Source: Puniceibacterium sp. IMCC21224 (GTDB lineage Bacteria; Pseudomonadota; Alphaproteobacteria; Rhodobacterales; Rhodobacteraceae). Taken from it: DNA of 64,000 nucleotides. The notes under the pieces were generated by a model that was not told where the DNA came from, did no database searches, and worked only from the letters and a program-made list of their open reading frames with translations. The DNA is taken from NCBI RefSeq assembly GCF_001038505.1, contig NZ_LDPY01000001.1, positions 2,790,001-2,854,000 on the forward strand, written 5' to 3'. This document shows, one piece after another, positions 56,029 to 64,000 of this stretch. The number at the start of each line of letters is the position of its first letter. Position 1 is the first letter of the stretch. The translations under genes and the position numbers were made by a program.

Positions 56029-56096
56029 GATCGCTCCACAAATTCAAAATGTTATTGCTGGACCCGAACCGTACAACTTCTACAAAATCTTTGATA

Positions 56097-56138
56097 CCTT
56101 TGTCCAAAGGAACCAAACGTCACCTATCCTTTCGTATA
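56097..56138. promoter_or_regulatory. Inverted repeat and CTTTYG motif in the divergent regulator/kinase promoter
   Basis: CCTTTGTCCAAAGG (56097-56110) is a perfect palindrome with two central bases. TATCCTTTCGTATA (56125-56138) matches the tandem motif at 44-45 kb in 12 of 14 positions. They lie 69-110 bases from the response-regulator start and 81-122 from the other side, consistent with autoregulation. Confidence 0.5.
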
Positions 56139-56218
56139 TATAGCTACGCCAAATCGTTCTGACCAGAGCATTCCGGGAATGGTATGGTTCTGAGTGAGAA
56201 AAAGTGAGAGGTAGCACC

Positions 56219-56692
56219 ATGCTGAAGAACGCAATTCATACGGTAATGATCAGTGGCTTTCTTGCGGCGGCAACCGGTGCTGCGGCCAATGACAACGTGA
56301 TACTATCGGTGCAACTTGGCACAGAGCAGCGCAGTTTTACGTTGGAGGAACTCCAAACCATGCCGGTTACCAGCGTCGAAACGACGACGATTTGGACCGA
56401 AGGTCTGCAAAACTTTGAGGGTGTGCAGCTCAAGGATCTGCTGGAGAATCTGGGTGTGCAGCCCGAACAGATCGAGGCCATCGCTGTAAACGACTATGCC
56501 GTCGAAATCCCGGCCAGCGATGCCATAGATGGCGGCCCGATTGTTGCCTATTTCCAGAACGGCAATACTATGCCACTACGGACCAAGGGGCCATTGTGGA
56601 TCGTTTATCCCTATGACGCACATAAAAAATATCGGACCGAAAGCATCTATAGCCGGTCAATCTGGCAGCTTGACCGGCTGATCATCCAGTAA
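56219..56692 (+). CDS. Small exported molybdopterin-oxidoreductase-fold protein
   Basis: A 157-residue protein with a signal peptide (MLKNAIHTVMISGFLAAATG, cleavage near AAAND, residue 25). The rest resembles the molybdopterin-binding oxidoreductase (SUOX) fold: FTLEELQTMPVTSVETTTIW, then LKDLLENLGVQ, DYAVEIPASD and GPLWIVYPYD. It is far shorter than catalytic SUOX proteins and lacks the cysteine ligand for molybdenum. A binding or sensing role in the periplasm is more likely. It lies 21 bases upstream of the hybrid kinase, a pairing that suggests a sensor accessory protein. A GAGAGG site precedes the ATG. Confidence 0.78.
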   Translation: MLKNAIHTVMISGFLAAATGAAANDNVILSVQLGTEQRSFTLEELQTMPVTSVETTTIWTEGLQNFEGVQLKDLLENLGVQPEQIEAIAVNDYAVEIPASDAIDGGPIVAYFQNGNTMPLRTKGPLWIVYPYDAHKKYRTESIYSRSIWQLDRLIIQ

Positions 56693-56713
56693 CAGCCCTC
56701 AAAGAGAAATACT

Positions 56714-59293
56714 GTGCCCCATACCAAACCAAAACCGTCATTCCCATGGGGCCGGTGCTGGCTTGTTGCCCTCTTGTTTCTGGGTTTGGCGGGCACTGGT
56801 TACCTGTCCTACACGGTCTGGGACTATGTTCGAAATCTGGGGACCGCCAAACATGATCAACAGGAATGGGTCGCGTTCCAGCTAGAGGCTGAGTACCTCA
56901 AACTGGAACGTGCCATTTCCAAGGCCGAGTCCGGCGAGACCGCCGATCTGCAAGAGCTGCGCAAACGCTTTGACATCTTCTACAGCCGTGCCTTTTTGCT
57001 AAAACAGGACAGCGTAGAGGGACAGGCGGTCCGTGATCTGGCCGACTTGCAGAGCACTCTGAATGCCCAGATCCCGCTCATCGATGGCTCTGATTTACAA
57101 CTGAGCACAAACCTGAGCACGCTTGAACGCGAAATTACACAGCTTTCGTCAGTGCCCCGCGATATCGCCCTGAGCTACATTGGCCGTTCTGCCGAAAAAG
57201 AAGAAGACGACCGGAGCGAGATCGTCCGCCTTATCGAAATCATGATCGCATTAATGGTCCAGATGACTGCGGCGCTTGTCATCGTGATCCTCCTTTTGCT
57301 GCGGCGGACTGCGTCTCTGAACACCGCATCGAAAGCTGCCGAAGAAACCGGGCAACGCCTGTCCGCGGCCCTGCGTGGGGGGCTGGATGGAATCGTCGTG
57401 TCCGACGCTAATGGACGCATCCTGGATTTCAACGGCTCGGCCGAAAGGGTTTTTGGCTACTCCAGGGATCAGGCGATCGGCAGCCAGATGATCGACCTGC
57501 TGTTTCCCGCCAATGCGCGCGAACGGCTGAGAGCAGTGCTCGCCAGCTTTAACAGGACTGGCAAAACCATGATCGCAGAGCACGGCACCCAAGAGATGAA
57601 TATGCTGCACCAGGACGGGCACGTCTTTCCGGTGGAGTTTTCAGCGTCTCTCGCGAATACGCACGCCGGGACAATTTTTGTGACCTATATCCGCGACGTC
57701 ACGGAAAAGAAGGAAAAGGAAGCCGAGCAGATCAGAATTCGTGACGAAGCCCTAACAGCCTACAAAGAGCGGTCACGGTTCTTTGCCATGATGAGCCACG
57801 AGATGCGCACGCCATTGAACGGTGTGTTGTCTGCCCTGCAACTTCTGGATGGCAGCACGCTGGACTCGGAACAGAGATCTTTTCTGAAAGCCGCGCTGAC
57901 GTCAGGCGACATTCTGCTTGGCCACATCAATGACGTGCTGGCGATCGAACGCAGTGAAAACCATGTCGCGCTACCCAAGGTTCCTTGTGACATCGCATCA
58001 CTGATCGCAGCCCTGATCGGAACGATGGCACCTCTGGCCCGAGATACGAAAACCCGGTTGCGGTTTGATCAAAGAGGGCTGGATGACCGGATTCTGAGAA
58101 CCGAACCAAAGGCAATCCAGCAGATCCTGGTCAATTTGCTCAGCAACGCGATCAAGTTCTCTCCCGAAGGGGACGTCACCCTGTCGGCGCGCTATGCGCC
58201 TTCGGCGACAGTCGAGTCCCCCGGCGTGCTGCATCTTGAGGTCTGCGATACCGGCATCGGCATTCCGGCCGCGGATCTGGACCACATTTTCGACGATTTT
58301 GTGTCCCTGGACAGCCGTTATGAGCGACGCACAGGCGGCACCGGACTGGGCCTTGGCATCGTGCGCCGCTTTGTCCTGCGTCTAGGCGGGGAAATCAACT
58401 GTGTCTCGGAAGAAGGCGAAGGAACCAGCTTTACCGTTACTCTTCCCATGTTCGAAGTTCGCGAGGCACTGTCTGACGCCAACAAGATAACCGGAGTCGC
58501 GCCAAAATCAGCGGCCGCGCAAACCCTGCTGGTGGTGGATGACAACGAAATCAACCGCAATCTTCTGGCCGCCATGCTGCGCCGGAACGGCCACGATGTG
58601 ACGCTCGCGACCGGCGGACAAGAAGCCATAGACCTTGCGAACCAGACACCTTTTGATGCCATTCTCATGGACATCTCGATGCCCGAGATCAGCGGCACTC
58701 AGGCCACGCAGAAGATTCAGTCAGCACCCGGGCCCAACCGCGATACCCGGATCATTGCCGTGACAGCCCATGCATTGCCGCACGAACGTGACTCATTTCG
58801 TGCGGCGGGCATGACCGGTTTTCTGCTAAAGCCGATCGACATGGTCGCGCTGGAAGAGTGTTTGGCAGATGACGACACCGCTTCGCCAAACAGCGATGAC
58901 ATTTTGGCACGCCCTGGCTCATCAAAACCGGGCAGCCCTGTGATCCTGAACAGCACGCAGGTTGCTGACCTGTTGCAGATTCTGGGTCACGACCGGCTGG
59001 CGGACCAGTTCACCACGTTCCGACACAAAACGAAAACTGGGATCACGGGTCTTCAGAACGCGACCGACATCACTGTGCTGCAGGAACGCGCGCATGCGCT
59101 GGCCGGGATGTGTGGCATGATGGGCGCGGCACAATTGCATGAGCTGCTCAAAAACATTGAATTGGCCTGCAAGTTTGAAGACCAAGAGGCCGCCGCCGAG
59201 CGTGTTGCGCACGTTCCCGAAATTGCCGACGCTGCGTTCCAGGCGTGGGAGGAAACCCTTGAGCTTCACGGCAGGAACCATACCAAAGGATAG
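56714..59293 (+). CDS. Hybrid sensor histidine kinase (TM-sensor-TM, PAS, HisKA, HATPase, REC, Hpt)
   Basis: An 859-residue membrane kinase. Two helices (about 13-38 and 176-198) flank a periplasmic helical sensor. A PAS domain follows (about 215-330, GLDGIVVSDANGRILDFNGSAE), then HisKA with His362 (MMSHEMRTPLNG) and HATPase_c (N box NLLSNAIKFSPEGD, G box DTGIGIP). The receiver has Asp653 (AILMDISMPE) and the C-terminal Hpt has His794 (ERAHALAGMCG). This is a complete internal phosphorelay that needs an external response regulator, and the divergent LuxR-type gene is the natural partner. Translation starts at GTG. Confidence 0.93.
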   Translation: MPHTKPKPSFPWGRCWLVALLFLGLAGTGYLSYTVWDYVRNLGTAKHDQQEWVAFQLEAEYLKLERAISKAESGETADLQELRKRFDIFYSRAFLLKQDSVEGQAVRDLADLQSTLNAQIPLIDGSDLQLSTNLSTLEREITQLSSVPRDIALSYIGRSAEKEEDDRSEIVRLIEIMIALMVQMTAALVIVILLLLRRTASLNTASKAAEETGQRLSAALRGGLDGIVVSDANGRILDFNGSAERVFGYSRDQAIGSQMIDLLFPANARERLRAVLASFNRTGKTMIAEHGTQEMNMLHQDGHVFPVEFSASLANTHAGTIFVTYIRDVTEKKEKEAEQIRIRDEALTAYKERSRFFAMMSHEMRTPLNGVLSALQLLDGSTLDSEQRSFLKAALTSGDILLGHINDVLAIERSENHVALPKVPCDIASLIAALIGTMAPLARDTKTRLRFDQRGLDDRILRTEPKAIQQILVNLLSNAIKFSPEGDVTLSARYAPSATVESPGVLHLEVCDTGIGIPAADLDHIFDDFVSLDSRYERRTGGTGLGLGIVRRFVLRLGGEINCVSEEGEGTSFTVTLPMFEVREALSDANKITGVAPKSAAAQTLLVVDDNEINRNLLAAMLRRNGHDVTLATGGQEAIDLANQTPFDAILMDISMPEISGTQATQKIQSAPGPNRDTRIIAVTAHALPHERDSFRAAGMTGFLLKPIDMVALEECLADDDTASPNSDDILARPGSSKPGSPVILNSTQVADLLQILGHDRLADQFTTFRHKTKTGITGLQNATDITVLQERAHALAGMCGMMGAAQLHELLKNIELACKFEDQEAAAERVAHVPEIADAAFQAWEETLELHGRNHTKG

Positions 59294-59494
59294 GCGCTCT
59301 ATCCTGAGTTGCAGTCGATTTAGGCGGCAATCATATGTAATCTACCTATACGCCGCACGCTCCTCCCATAGCGGTGACAGAGAGAACGCAGCCAAAGGAC
59401 CAAAAGAAAGCTAACGCCACCGCAGTGAAGCGGAATTATCCGCCTCACTCTCGGAACTGGTCCCTCCCCCCTCCCCGGTAGCTGCGTTCAGCCA

Positions 59495-59520
59495 GCCGCC
59501 CTTCCGCACGGAAGGGCGGC
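59495..59520 (+). terminator. GC hairpin downstream of the hybrid-kinase gene
   Basis: GCCGCCCTTCCG / CGGAAGGGCGGC, a 12-bp perfect repeat with two bases between, about 200 bases after the kinase stop. It may be a terminator, although no T run follows. The 200 bases before it show no gene. Confidence 0.4.
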
Positions 59521-59529
59521 AACCTCCCC

Positions 59530-59835
59530 CCTTCCGATCCCGCAGTCAGAACGAGAGCCCGCGCCGTTGTGGTCCTGTCCACCTGCAACAGCCGCCCGAC
59601 CGCGTACCGGCTGACGCTTCCCGAGGCGGGCGGCGGGCGAACGCAAACCGCGCTGGCGGCTGAGGTACTGCACTTCCGCACCGGCTGCGATCTGGCGGTG
59701 CTCTATATCGGCACGGCTCCCCTGCGGCGGTCCAGTCTCACGGCGGGCCTGCTACACGCAATCGAGACGGCGCTGTCCGAAGTCTATGACAACGCGCCGA
59801 TGGGGTCGCAGATCGTGCCCTATCCAGAGGTAATC
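59530..59835 (+). pseudogene. Unrecognised gene fragment cut by an IS end
   Basis: An open frame without its own start codon reads RARAVVVLSTCNSRPTAYRL and further ALAAEVLHFRTGCDLAVLYIG, then LLHAIETALSEVYDNAPMG and SQIVPYPEV. The composition looks like a real alpha/beta protein. It stops abruptly at an IS-like junction at about 59835, after which the frame runs into transposon sequence. I do not recognise the family. It is probably a remnant of the cargo or backbone of an island. Confidence 0.45.
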
Positions 59836-60094
59836 CCCCCATTTTTAACGTGGTGCATTCGTAGAACTTACGCGGCCATTTTCAGTTTCTGGGCGGGTGT
59901 GATGCCGCCGATGGCCATGTTCGGGCGGTCGTTGTTGTAAGTCCAGAGCCATTGTGTGGCGTGATCTTGGGCCTCCTCGATAGTTTCGATGATGTATTGG
60001 TCCAGCCATTCATGTCGGACGGTGCGGTTGTAACGCTCGATGTAGGCGTTCTGCTGCGGCTGACCGGGTTGGATGTGCTGGAGCGTGATGCCCG
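59836..60094 (-). mobile_element. IS3-family element A, 3' remnant
   Basis: On the minus strand the last about 75 residues of an IS3-type orfB remain (GITLQHIQPGQPQQNAYIER, EWLDQYIIETIEEAQDHATQ, GGITPAQKLKMAA and stop at 59868). The catalytic Glu of DDE is in NAYIERYN. The upstream part of the transposase is lost where element B begins at about 60095. Confidence 0.85.
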
Positions 60095-60676
60095 TGTCCG
60101 TCGTCATATAAAATGGGACATCAGAGCGGCTTGAGCATTGGAGGCTCTGGCTCGTTTGTGTGATTGATTATGCGGCTTGTTTTTGGTGTTGCAAGCGGCG
60201 TTCGCGGATTGTCAGTATCTTGATCTTCTTCCTTTCTCTGAGGATGGCTTTGTCGCGCCCAAAGTAGACGTCGGCGGGCGTGACGTTGTTGAGACTCTCG
60301 TGGTATCGCGCGTTGTTGTAATACTCTACGAAGGCCCCGATCTGGCGTTCGAGATCGCCGGGCAGGTAGTAGTTTTCCAGCAGAACCCGGTTCTTCATAG
60401 TTTGGTGCCAGCGCTCAATCTTGCCCTGGGTTTGCGGATGGAATGGTGCCCCGCGAACGTGGCCCATTTTTTGATTTCCCAACCACTTGGCGAGGTCGCC
60501 AGAGATGTAGCAGGCCCCGTTGTCACTCAGCAGGCGCGGCTTGTGCCGGACGACGGCTTGGTCACAGCCCGATGCGCTCAGAGCCAGTTCAATCGTGTCC
60601 GTCACGTCCTCGGCCCGCATGTTTGTGCAAAGCTTCCAGGCGATGATGTAGCGGCTGTAGTCGTCGAGGATTGTCT
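60095..60676 (-). mobile_element. IS3-family element B, 3' part with truncated orfB
   Basis: The minus strand encodes about 165 residues of orfB (TILDDYSRYIIAWKLCTNM, then PRLLSDNGACYISGDLAKWLG and HPQTQGKIERWHQTMKNR; stop at 60168). This retains two DDE residues but lacks the N-terminus. A right inverted repeat starts TGTCCGTCGTCA at 60095 and mirrors TGTCTGACGTCA at 60672, showing the same IS type. Confidence 0.87.
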
Positions 60677-60796
60677 GACGTCAGCGCTTTTGGGACAGAT
60701 TTGAGGATTTGAACAACGGAGGATTTCTGGTTCATCGTAGCTTTCAAGGAGCGAAGATGAACAAGACATCCGGAACGTCGAAGGACGCAGCTGACA
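60672..60796 (+). mobile_element. IS3-family element B, 5' end in opposite orientation
   Basis: The left inverted repeat TGTCTGACGTCAGCGC and the first 13 codons of orfA (MNKTSGTSKDAAD, ATG at 60756) are on the plus strand, opposite to the orfB fragment next to it. The coding sequence is cut at 60796 by the intact IS. It is nearly identical to 12843-12975. Confidence 0.82.
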
Positions 60797-60825
60797 TGGA
60801 CTTGCCACGCAAAAGTTCCGGTCTC

Positions 60826-61692
60826 TCAGCTCATGTTAGGAGGCCGTCTCTCGAAAGCCAAGGGACTTTTCCCGCCAAGGGATGAATGCCGTCTTCGCGG
60901 GTTGTAGAACCCATTGATGTATTGGAATATTGCTCCTTCTGCTTGTCTGCGGGTCGCCCATTTCTGACGCCAGATCAGTTCGGCTTTCAGAGATTTGAAG
61001 AAGGTCTCGACCATGGAATTGTCATAACAATTTCCCTTGCCGCTCATTGAGACCAGAAATCCATGCTGCTTCAGACTTTTCTGATAGTCACCTGAACAGT
61101 ATTGAGAGCCACGATCCGTATGATGGATACAGCCTTTGGGTGGCTTTCGCAGCCCTACTGCCATGTCTAATGCCTTGATGGCCAGGTCCCGCTTCATCCG
61201 GTTACTGACCGCCCAGCCAATGACCCGGCGGGAGTAAAGATCGATGATCACTGCCAAATACAGCCATCCCTCGCTCGTCCAGATGTAGGAAATGTCCCCT
61301 GCCCATTTTTGGTTTGGGCCATCAGCAGAGAAGTCCTGATCAAGAAAGTTGGGGGCGACATTGAAGGCGTGATTGCTGTTAGTCGTGACTTTATGTTTAC
61401 GGGTTCGAATAACCTTGATCGCGTTCTCACGCATCAACCGGCCTACCCGGCGGTGCCCGACAACAAGACCGAGATCGCGCAGTTCCTCCGTCATGCGAGG
61501 TCGGCCGTAGCTTTGCAGGCTAAGGCGGTGTTGTTCTCTGATATGGGCCAACAGCACCATGTCATCTCGCTGGCTTCGGCTGATAGGGCGGATCTTCCAG
61601 GCGCGAAACCCACGGGAAGTTACCCGCAAAACGCGGCATAGAAACTCAATGGGCCAGATCTTCTTCCAGGTGTCGATAAAGGCAAACCTCAC
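60826..61692 (-). CDS. IS3-family transposase OrfB
   Basis: A 288-residue integrase-type catalytic subunit. The DDE core is intact: GDISYIWTSEGWLYLAVIID (first Asp), HHTDRGSQYCSGDY (second Asp) and NCYDNSMVETFFKSLK (Glu). The N-terminal HTH_21-like region has SYGRPRMTEELRD. The GTG at 61692 overlaps the orfA stop by four bases. The usual OrfAB fusion would be made by -1 frameshifting at CAAAAGG near the end of orfA. Confidence 0.95.
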   Translation of the reverse strand: MRFAFIDTWKKIWPIEFLCRVLRVTSRGFRAWKIRPISRSQRDDMVLLAHIREQHRLSLQSYGRPRMTEELRDLGLVVGHRRVGRLMRENAIKVIRTRKHKVTTNSNHAFNVAPNFLDQDFSADGPNQKWAGDISYIWTSEGWLYLAVIIDLYSRRVIGWAVSNRMKRDLAIKALDMAVGLRKPPKGCIHHTDRGSQYCSGDYQKSLKQHGFLVSMSGKGNCYDNSMVETFFKSLKAELIWRQKWATRRQAEGAIFQYINGFYNPRRRHSSLGGKSPLAFERRPPNMS

Positions 61693-61964
61693 GCCTTTTG
61701 GCCTGCGAAGAAGATCGTCGCCTTCTTTAACACTTCCCTCTCCTCGCGGAGTAGCCGGTTCTCTTTGCGAAGGCGGGCGTTCTCCTTCTCCACATCCTCA
61801 TGCGGGCCGGACATCAGGTCATCATTCTGATGGTGTTGAACCCACTTGTTCAGTGTCGAAACACCAACCCCTAAATCAGACGCAATCTGAGGTCGCGTCA
61901 GTCCACTGCTTGTTGCAATGCGAACCGCATCACGTCTGAACTCGTCGCTGTATCTTGGTGCCAA
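61689..61964 (-). CDS. IS3-family transposase OrfA
   Basis: A 91-residue protein with a helix-turn-helix (RPQIASDLGVGVSTLNKWVQ) and a leucine-zipper-like end (EKENARLRKENRLLREEREVL) ending KKATIFFAGQKA. It binds the IS ends and supplies the DNA-binding part of OrfAB. It appears complete and may be active. Confidence 0.95.
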   Translation of the reverse strand: MAPRYSDEFRRDAVRIATSSGLTRPQIASDLGVGVSTLNKWVQHHQNDDLMSGPHEDVEKENARLRKENRLLREEREVLKKATIFFAGQKA

Positions 61965-62103
61965 TTTGTGTCTCCTTCATTGCGAATATCGCTCGAAAGA
62001 GACCGGAACTAAATCGCGACAAGTCCAGGTCTGAATACTTGTCGGCGCCCCGGTCCCGGGGTGCCGATGTCTGTGGCGCAGGCCGACTGCAGGCCTGCTC
62101 TTC

Positions 62104-63966
62104 CTACCCCTGAGCCAGCGTAAGATGCGCCGAAAGGTCGGTTACACTTCCGGACCCGACGTTTTGGAACGGGGGGCGAATCATTGAGATGTCGATCTCG
62201 ACCGAGTTCACGCGCTTGCGCAGGAGACTTTTAGAAAAACCGCCGGGATTGTAGTTCGTGATACCCACATCACGCTCCACATGACCCATCAGGTTGCGCC
62301 GCTGCGTATCGATGCATTCAGCCTCGATCAACAGATGGTTGAATGTCGTCCTAAAGCTGTGAAAATCGCGTTGCGCATCGAAAATTTTGTGGTCTTGGCG
62401 ATACCGTGTGAAACGCTTGGAAAAGGTCTCCGTGTAGGTCTTCTTGGACGCGCTCCGCTCGATCCATGGGAACAAACGCGGTTCATCCTCCCGCTTAAGC
62501 TTCGCGACCAGCTTCATGAACCCCAGTTCCAGCAGGTTGTCGTGGATTGGAACGGTCCGGCGGGAGGCTTTACTCTTAAGGCTTTGTCCTGGCCCCTGAC
62601 TTAGAACGATGCAGGGCACGTCATCAATGATCTGGATGTCGGAGACAAAAAGCTGAAGAATCTCCTCGCTCCGAAGCCCCATGTGGACCGCGATAAGCGG
62701 TGCCCAGAACATCGGATCGCCCGCGTCTTCGAGCTTGTCCTGATAGATCTGCGACCGAAAAAGACCGCCGAGTTTTCCGTTCCATGTCTGACGCTCATTG
62801 TCCTCCTCGAGGATATCGCGGCGGTCATATTCGGCAGAGTCCCAAATATGGTCTTCCATGATGTTCGAGTTCAGGAAGCCCTTCTTCCTGAGGAATACGC
62901 AAATTCGCTGAAAGTCCTGCATGTGGCGGTAGATCGTAGCGGTTCGCAGGCGAGGAGTGCGCAATTTCAACAGCTCGGATTCAATCTTCCCGGGGCTTGC
63001 GCCATTCTTTTTCAACTTTGCTCGGGTGATATCCGCCTCTTGCAGCTCGGTTGCGTCTGCATCGTTGGCGGCTTCCCGGGGCGACAACTTGCTGGTCTTG
63101 GCCTGGTAGGACCGGGGCAGACGTGCCACAAGCTCCCAGGCCGCGGTCAACTCTGGATCGGTAAGCTGCTCAAACGGCTTGTCGCCGAGAATTCTGGTTA
63201 AAAGACGCCCGGTTGCGCTGACGTTCGGAGCCGAATTGCGCTTCCAGCTATCACCTGCATTTATGTTTGCCTGCTCGGTCGACTTGAAACTCCTATAGCC
63301 CTTGCTGCGCATATCAATATAGGTTTGCGTTCCTTCGACAATTGATGGGCATGCAGTGGTCAGATTTGGTTTCTGTGCAGTCGGCTGAGGTTCCTTATCG
63401 GCAAATTTTTCGGTGGCCGCAGCTGGAGTGGCAATTGGATGCTGGATCATCTCGGAAGGATTGGCTTCCGGCTGTGCACTTTCCAGAACTGCCTGTGAGC
63501 CAGGCATTTTGCTCGTGAAATGGCTTGGGGTCGGCCCAGCCGTTCCCCAGTCTGATCGCGACATGATATTGAGATTTGATGCGCCGTCGACAAGCCGCGA
63601 GGCTGCCCGAAACACCGGCGAAGGTCCATTGAATGTGCCTTGCTCGCGTTGGAGATTCTCTTGGTGCGCGTCGAGCATGACGCGGAGCGCCCGGAAAGCC
63701 AATTTCTGCCAGTCCGGGTCGGTCTCGTCGAGGGGGATGCCAAGCCGCATAGCAGCAACGCGTAAGGGCTCACGAGCAGCTTCGCGGTCACGCAAATGAA
63801 TTGCCTGACGGAGCACGTCCAATATGGCCATGGCGCAGGTCTGCTCATAGGCTGCTGCCTCCGGGGTGCGCAACGGCGCGACTTCACGCGCAAGATCAGC
63901 CGCTTCGATAGTGAAGCGGCAGAGCTCCACCAGAAGCCGTTCGATCATGTCGGGCGCAAATGCCAT
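62104..63966 (-). CDS. Large tyrosine recombinase / site-specific integrase
   Basis: A 620-residue recombinase. The catalytic set is present: Arg in GLRSEEILQLF (about 429), H-X-X-R in DFHSFRTTFNHLL (about 534), and the C-terminal His/Tyr in LMGHVERDVGITNYNPGG (Tyr about 573). The long N-terminal part (about 300 residues) with Ala/Pro-rich linkers is unlike lambda Int and more like integrases of alphaproteobacterial islands. A GGAGAG site precedes the ATG. The gene is flanked by IS elements. No attachment site can be recognised within the window. Confidence 0.9.
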   Translation of the reverse strand: MAFAPDMIERLLVELCRFTIEAADLAREVAPLRTPEAAAYEQTCAMAILDVLRQAIHLRDREAAREPLRVAAMRLGIPLDETDPDWQKLAFRALRVMLDAHQENLQREQGTFNGPSPVFRAASRLVDGASNLNIMSRSDWGTAGPTPSHFTSKMPGSQAVLESAQPEANPSEMIQHPIATPAAATEKFADKEPQPTAQKPNLTTACPSIVEGTQTYIDMRSKGYRSFKSTEQANINAGDSWKRNSAPNVSATGRLLTRILGDKPFEQLTDPELTAAWELVARLPRSYQAKTSKLSPREAANDADATELQEADITRAKLKKNGASPGKIESELLKLRTPRLRTATIYRHMQDFQRICVFLRKKGFLNSNIMEDHIWDSAEYDRRDILEEDNERQTWNGKLGGLFRSQIYQDKLEDAGDPMFWAPLIAVHMGLRSEEILQLFVSDIQIIDDVPCIVLSQGPGQSLKSKASRRTVPIHDNLLELGFMKLVAKLKREDEPRLFPWIERSASKKTYTETFSKRFTRYRQDHKIFDAQRDFHSFRTTFNHLLIEAECIDTQRRNLMGHVERDVGITNYNPGGFSKSLLRKRVNSVEIDISMIRPPFQNVGSGSVTDLSAHLTLAQG

Positions 63967-64000
63967 CGTTCTCTCCGTCAGTCCGGCGAAGGCGATGTCA

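Larger units (their letters stand above)
60797..62027 (-). mobile_element. Intact IS3-family insertion sequence (1231 bp)
   Basis: The ends are matching inverted repeats: TGGACTTGCCACGC...AGTTCCGGTCTCT at the left and, reverse-complemented, TGGACTTGTCGCGA...AGTTCCGGTCTCT at the right. Inside are orfA and orfB in the usual overlapping order. No target-site duplication is seen (left flank ends ACA, right flank begins GGT), so one flank was probably lost by recombination after insertion. Confidence 0.93.

Noticed and set aside
60797..62027. Target-site duplication around the intact IS
   Set aside because: The three to four bases at each side (ACA and GGT) do not match.
1..64000. CRISPR arrays, rRNA genes or a replication origin
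   Set aside because: No regularly spaced repeats, rRNA sequence or DnaA-box clusters were seen anywhere in the window.

Overview
The window looks like chromosomal DNA of a marine alphaproteobacterium of the Rhodobacteraceae (Roseobacter group). The grounds are the hisD / UPF0262 / low-molecular-weight phosphatase gene order, a complete choline and choline-sulfate operon (betI-betC-betB-betA), the many small transporters, and the GC-rich codon use. This placement is an inference from gene content, not from a marker-gene comparison.

Layout. 1-2.5 kb: a hisD housekeeping cluster on the minus strand. 2.6-12.1 kb: a minus-strand block with a very large reductive dehalogenase fused to its own NAD(P)H reductase (rdhA, 1070 aa), an RND efflux pump with its adaptor, an MFS exporter and a MarR regulator. 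12.4-14.1 kb: a CAU-anticodon tRNA followed by a scar region with IS3 and IS481 fragments, an ABC ATPase-permease fusion pseudogene and a truncated small gene. 14.1-19.5 kb: an AhpD-like protein, a metallo-deacylase and an intact polar amino acid ABC transporter. 19.9-28.1 kb: housekeeping genes (SUV3-like helicase, TPR protein, SCP2 protein, alpha/beta hydrolase, oligoendopeptidase F, DksA-like protein, thermonuclease). 28.1-33.6 kb: the bet operon with a clear BetI operator. 33.7-44.3 kb: transporters (two EamA/DMT, LysE, SLC13, MgtE), a YebC protein, a glutamine amidotransferase, a YmdB phosphoesterase, 5-formyl-THF cyclo-ligase and guanine deaminase.

44.4-59.3 kb is the most unusual part. 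Two small ORFs and a secreted lysozyme-like protein precede three consecutive secreted proteins: a 170-aa protein, an 878-aa DUF11-type repeat protein, and a 1911-aa protein joining DUF11/SdrD-like modules to a C-terminal outer-membrane-barrel-like half. They adjoin a LuxR-type response regulator, a small exported molybdopterin-oxidoreductase-fold protein and a PAS/HisKA/HATPase/REC/Hpt hybrid kinase. A 14-bp motif with the core CTTTYG recurs upstream of the secreted-protein genes, in the divergent regulator/kinase promoter region, and as a 22-bp-spaced tandem pair before a small ORF. This suggests one regulon controlling a cell-surface structure.

59.5-64 kb is an IS graveyard: an unknown gene fragment, pieces of two IS3-family elements, one intact IS3-family element of 1231 bp, and a 620-aa tyrosine recombinase. 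It probably marks the edge of an integrated island.
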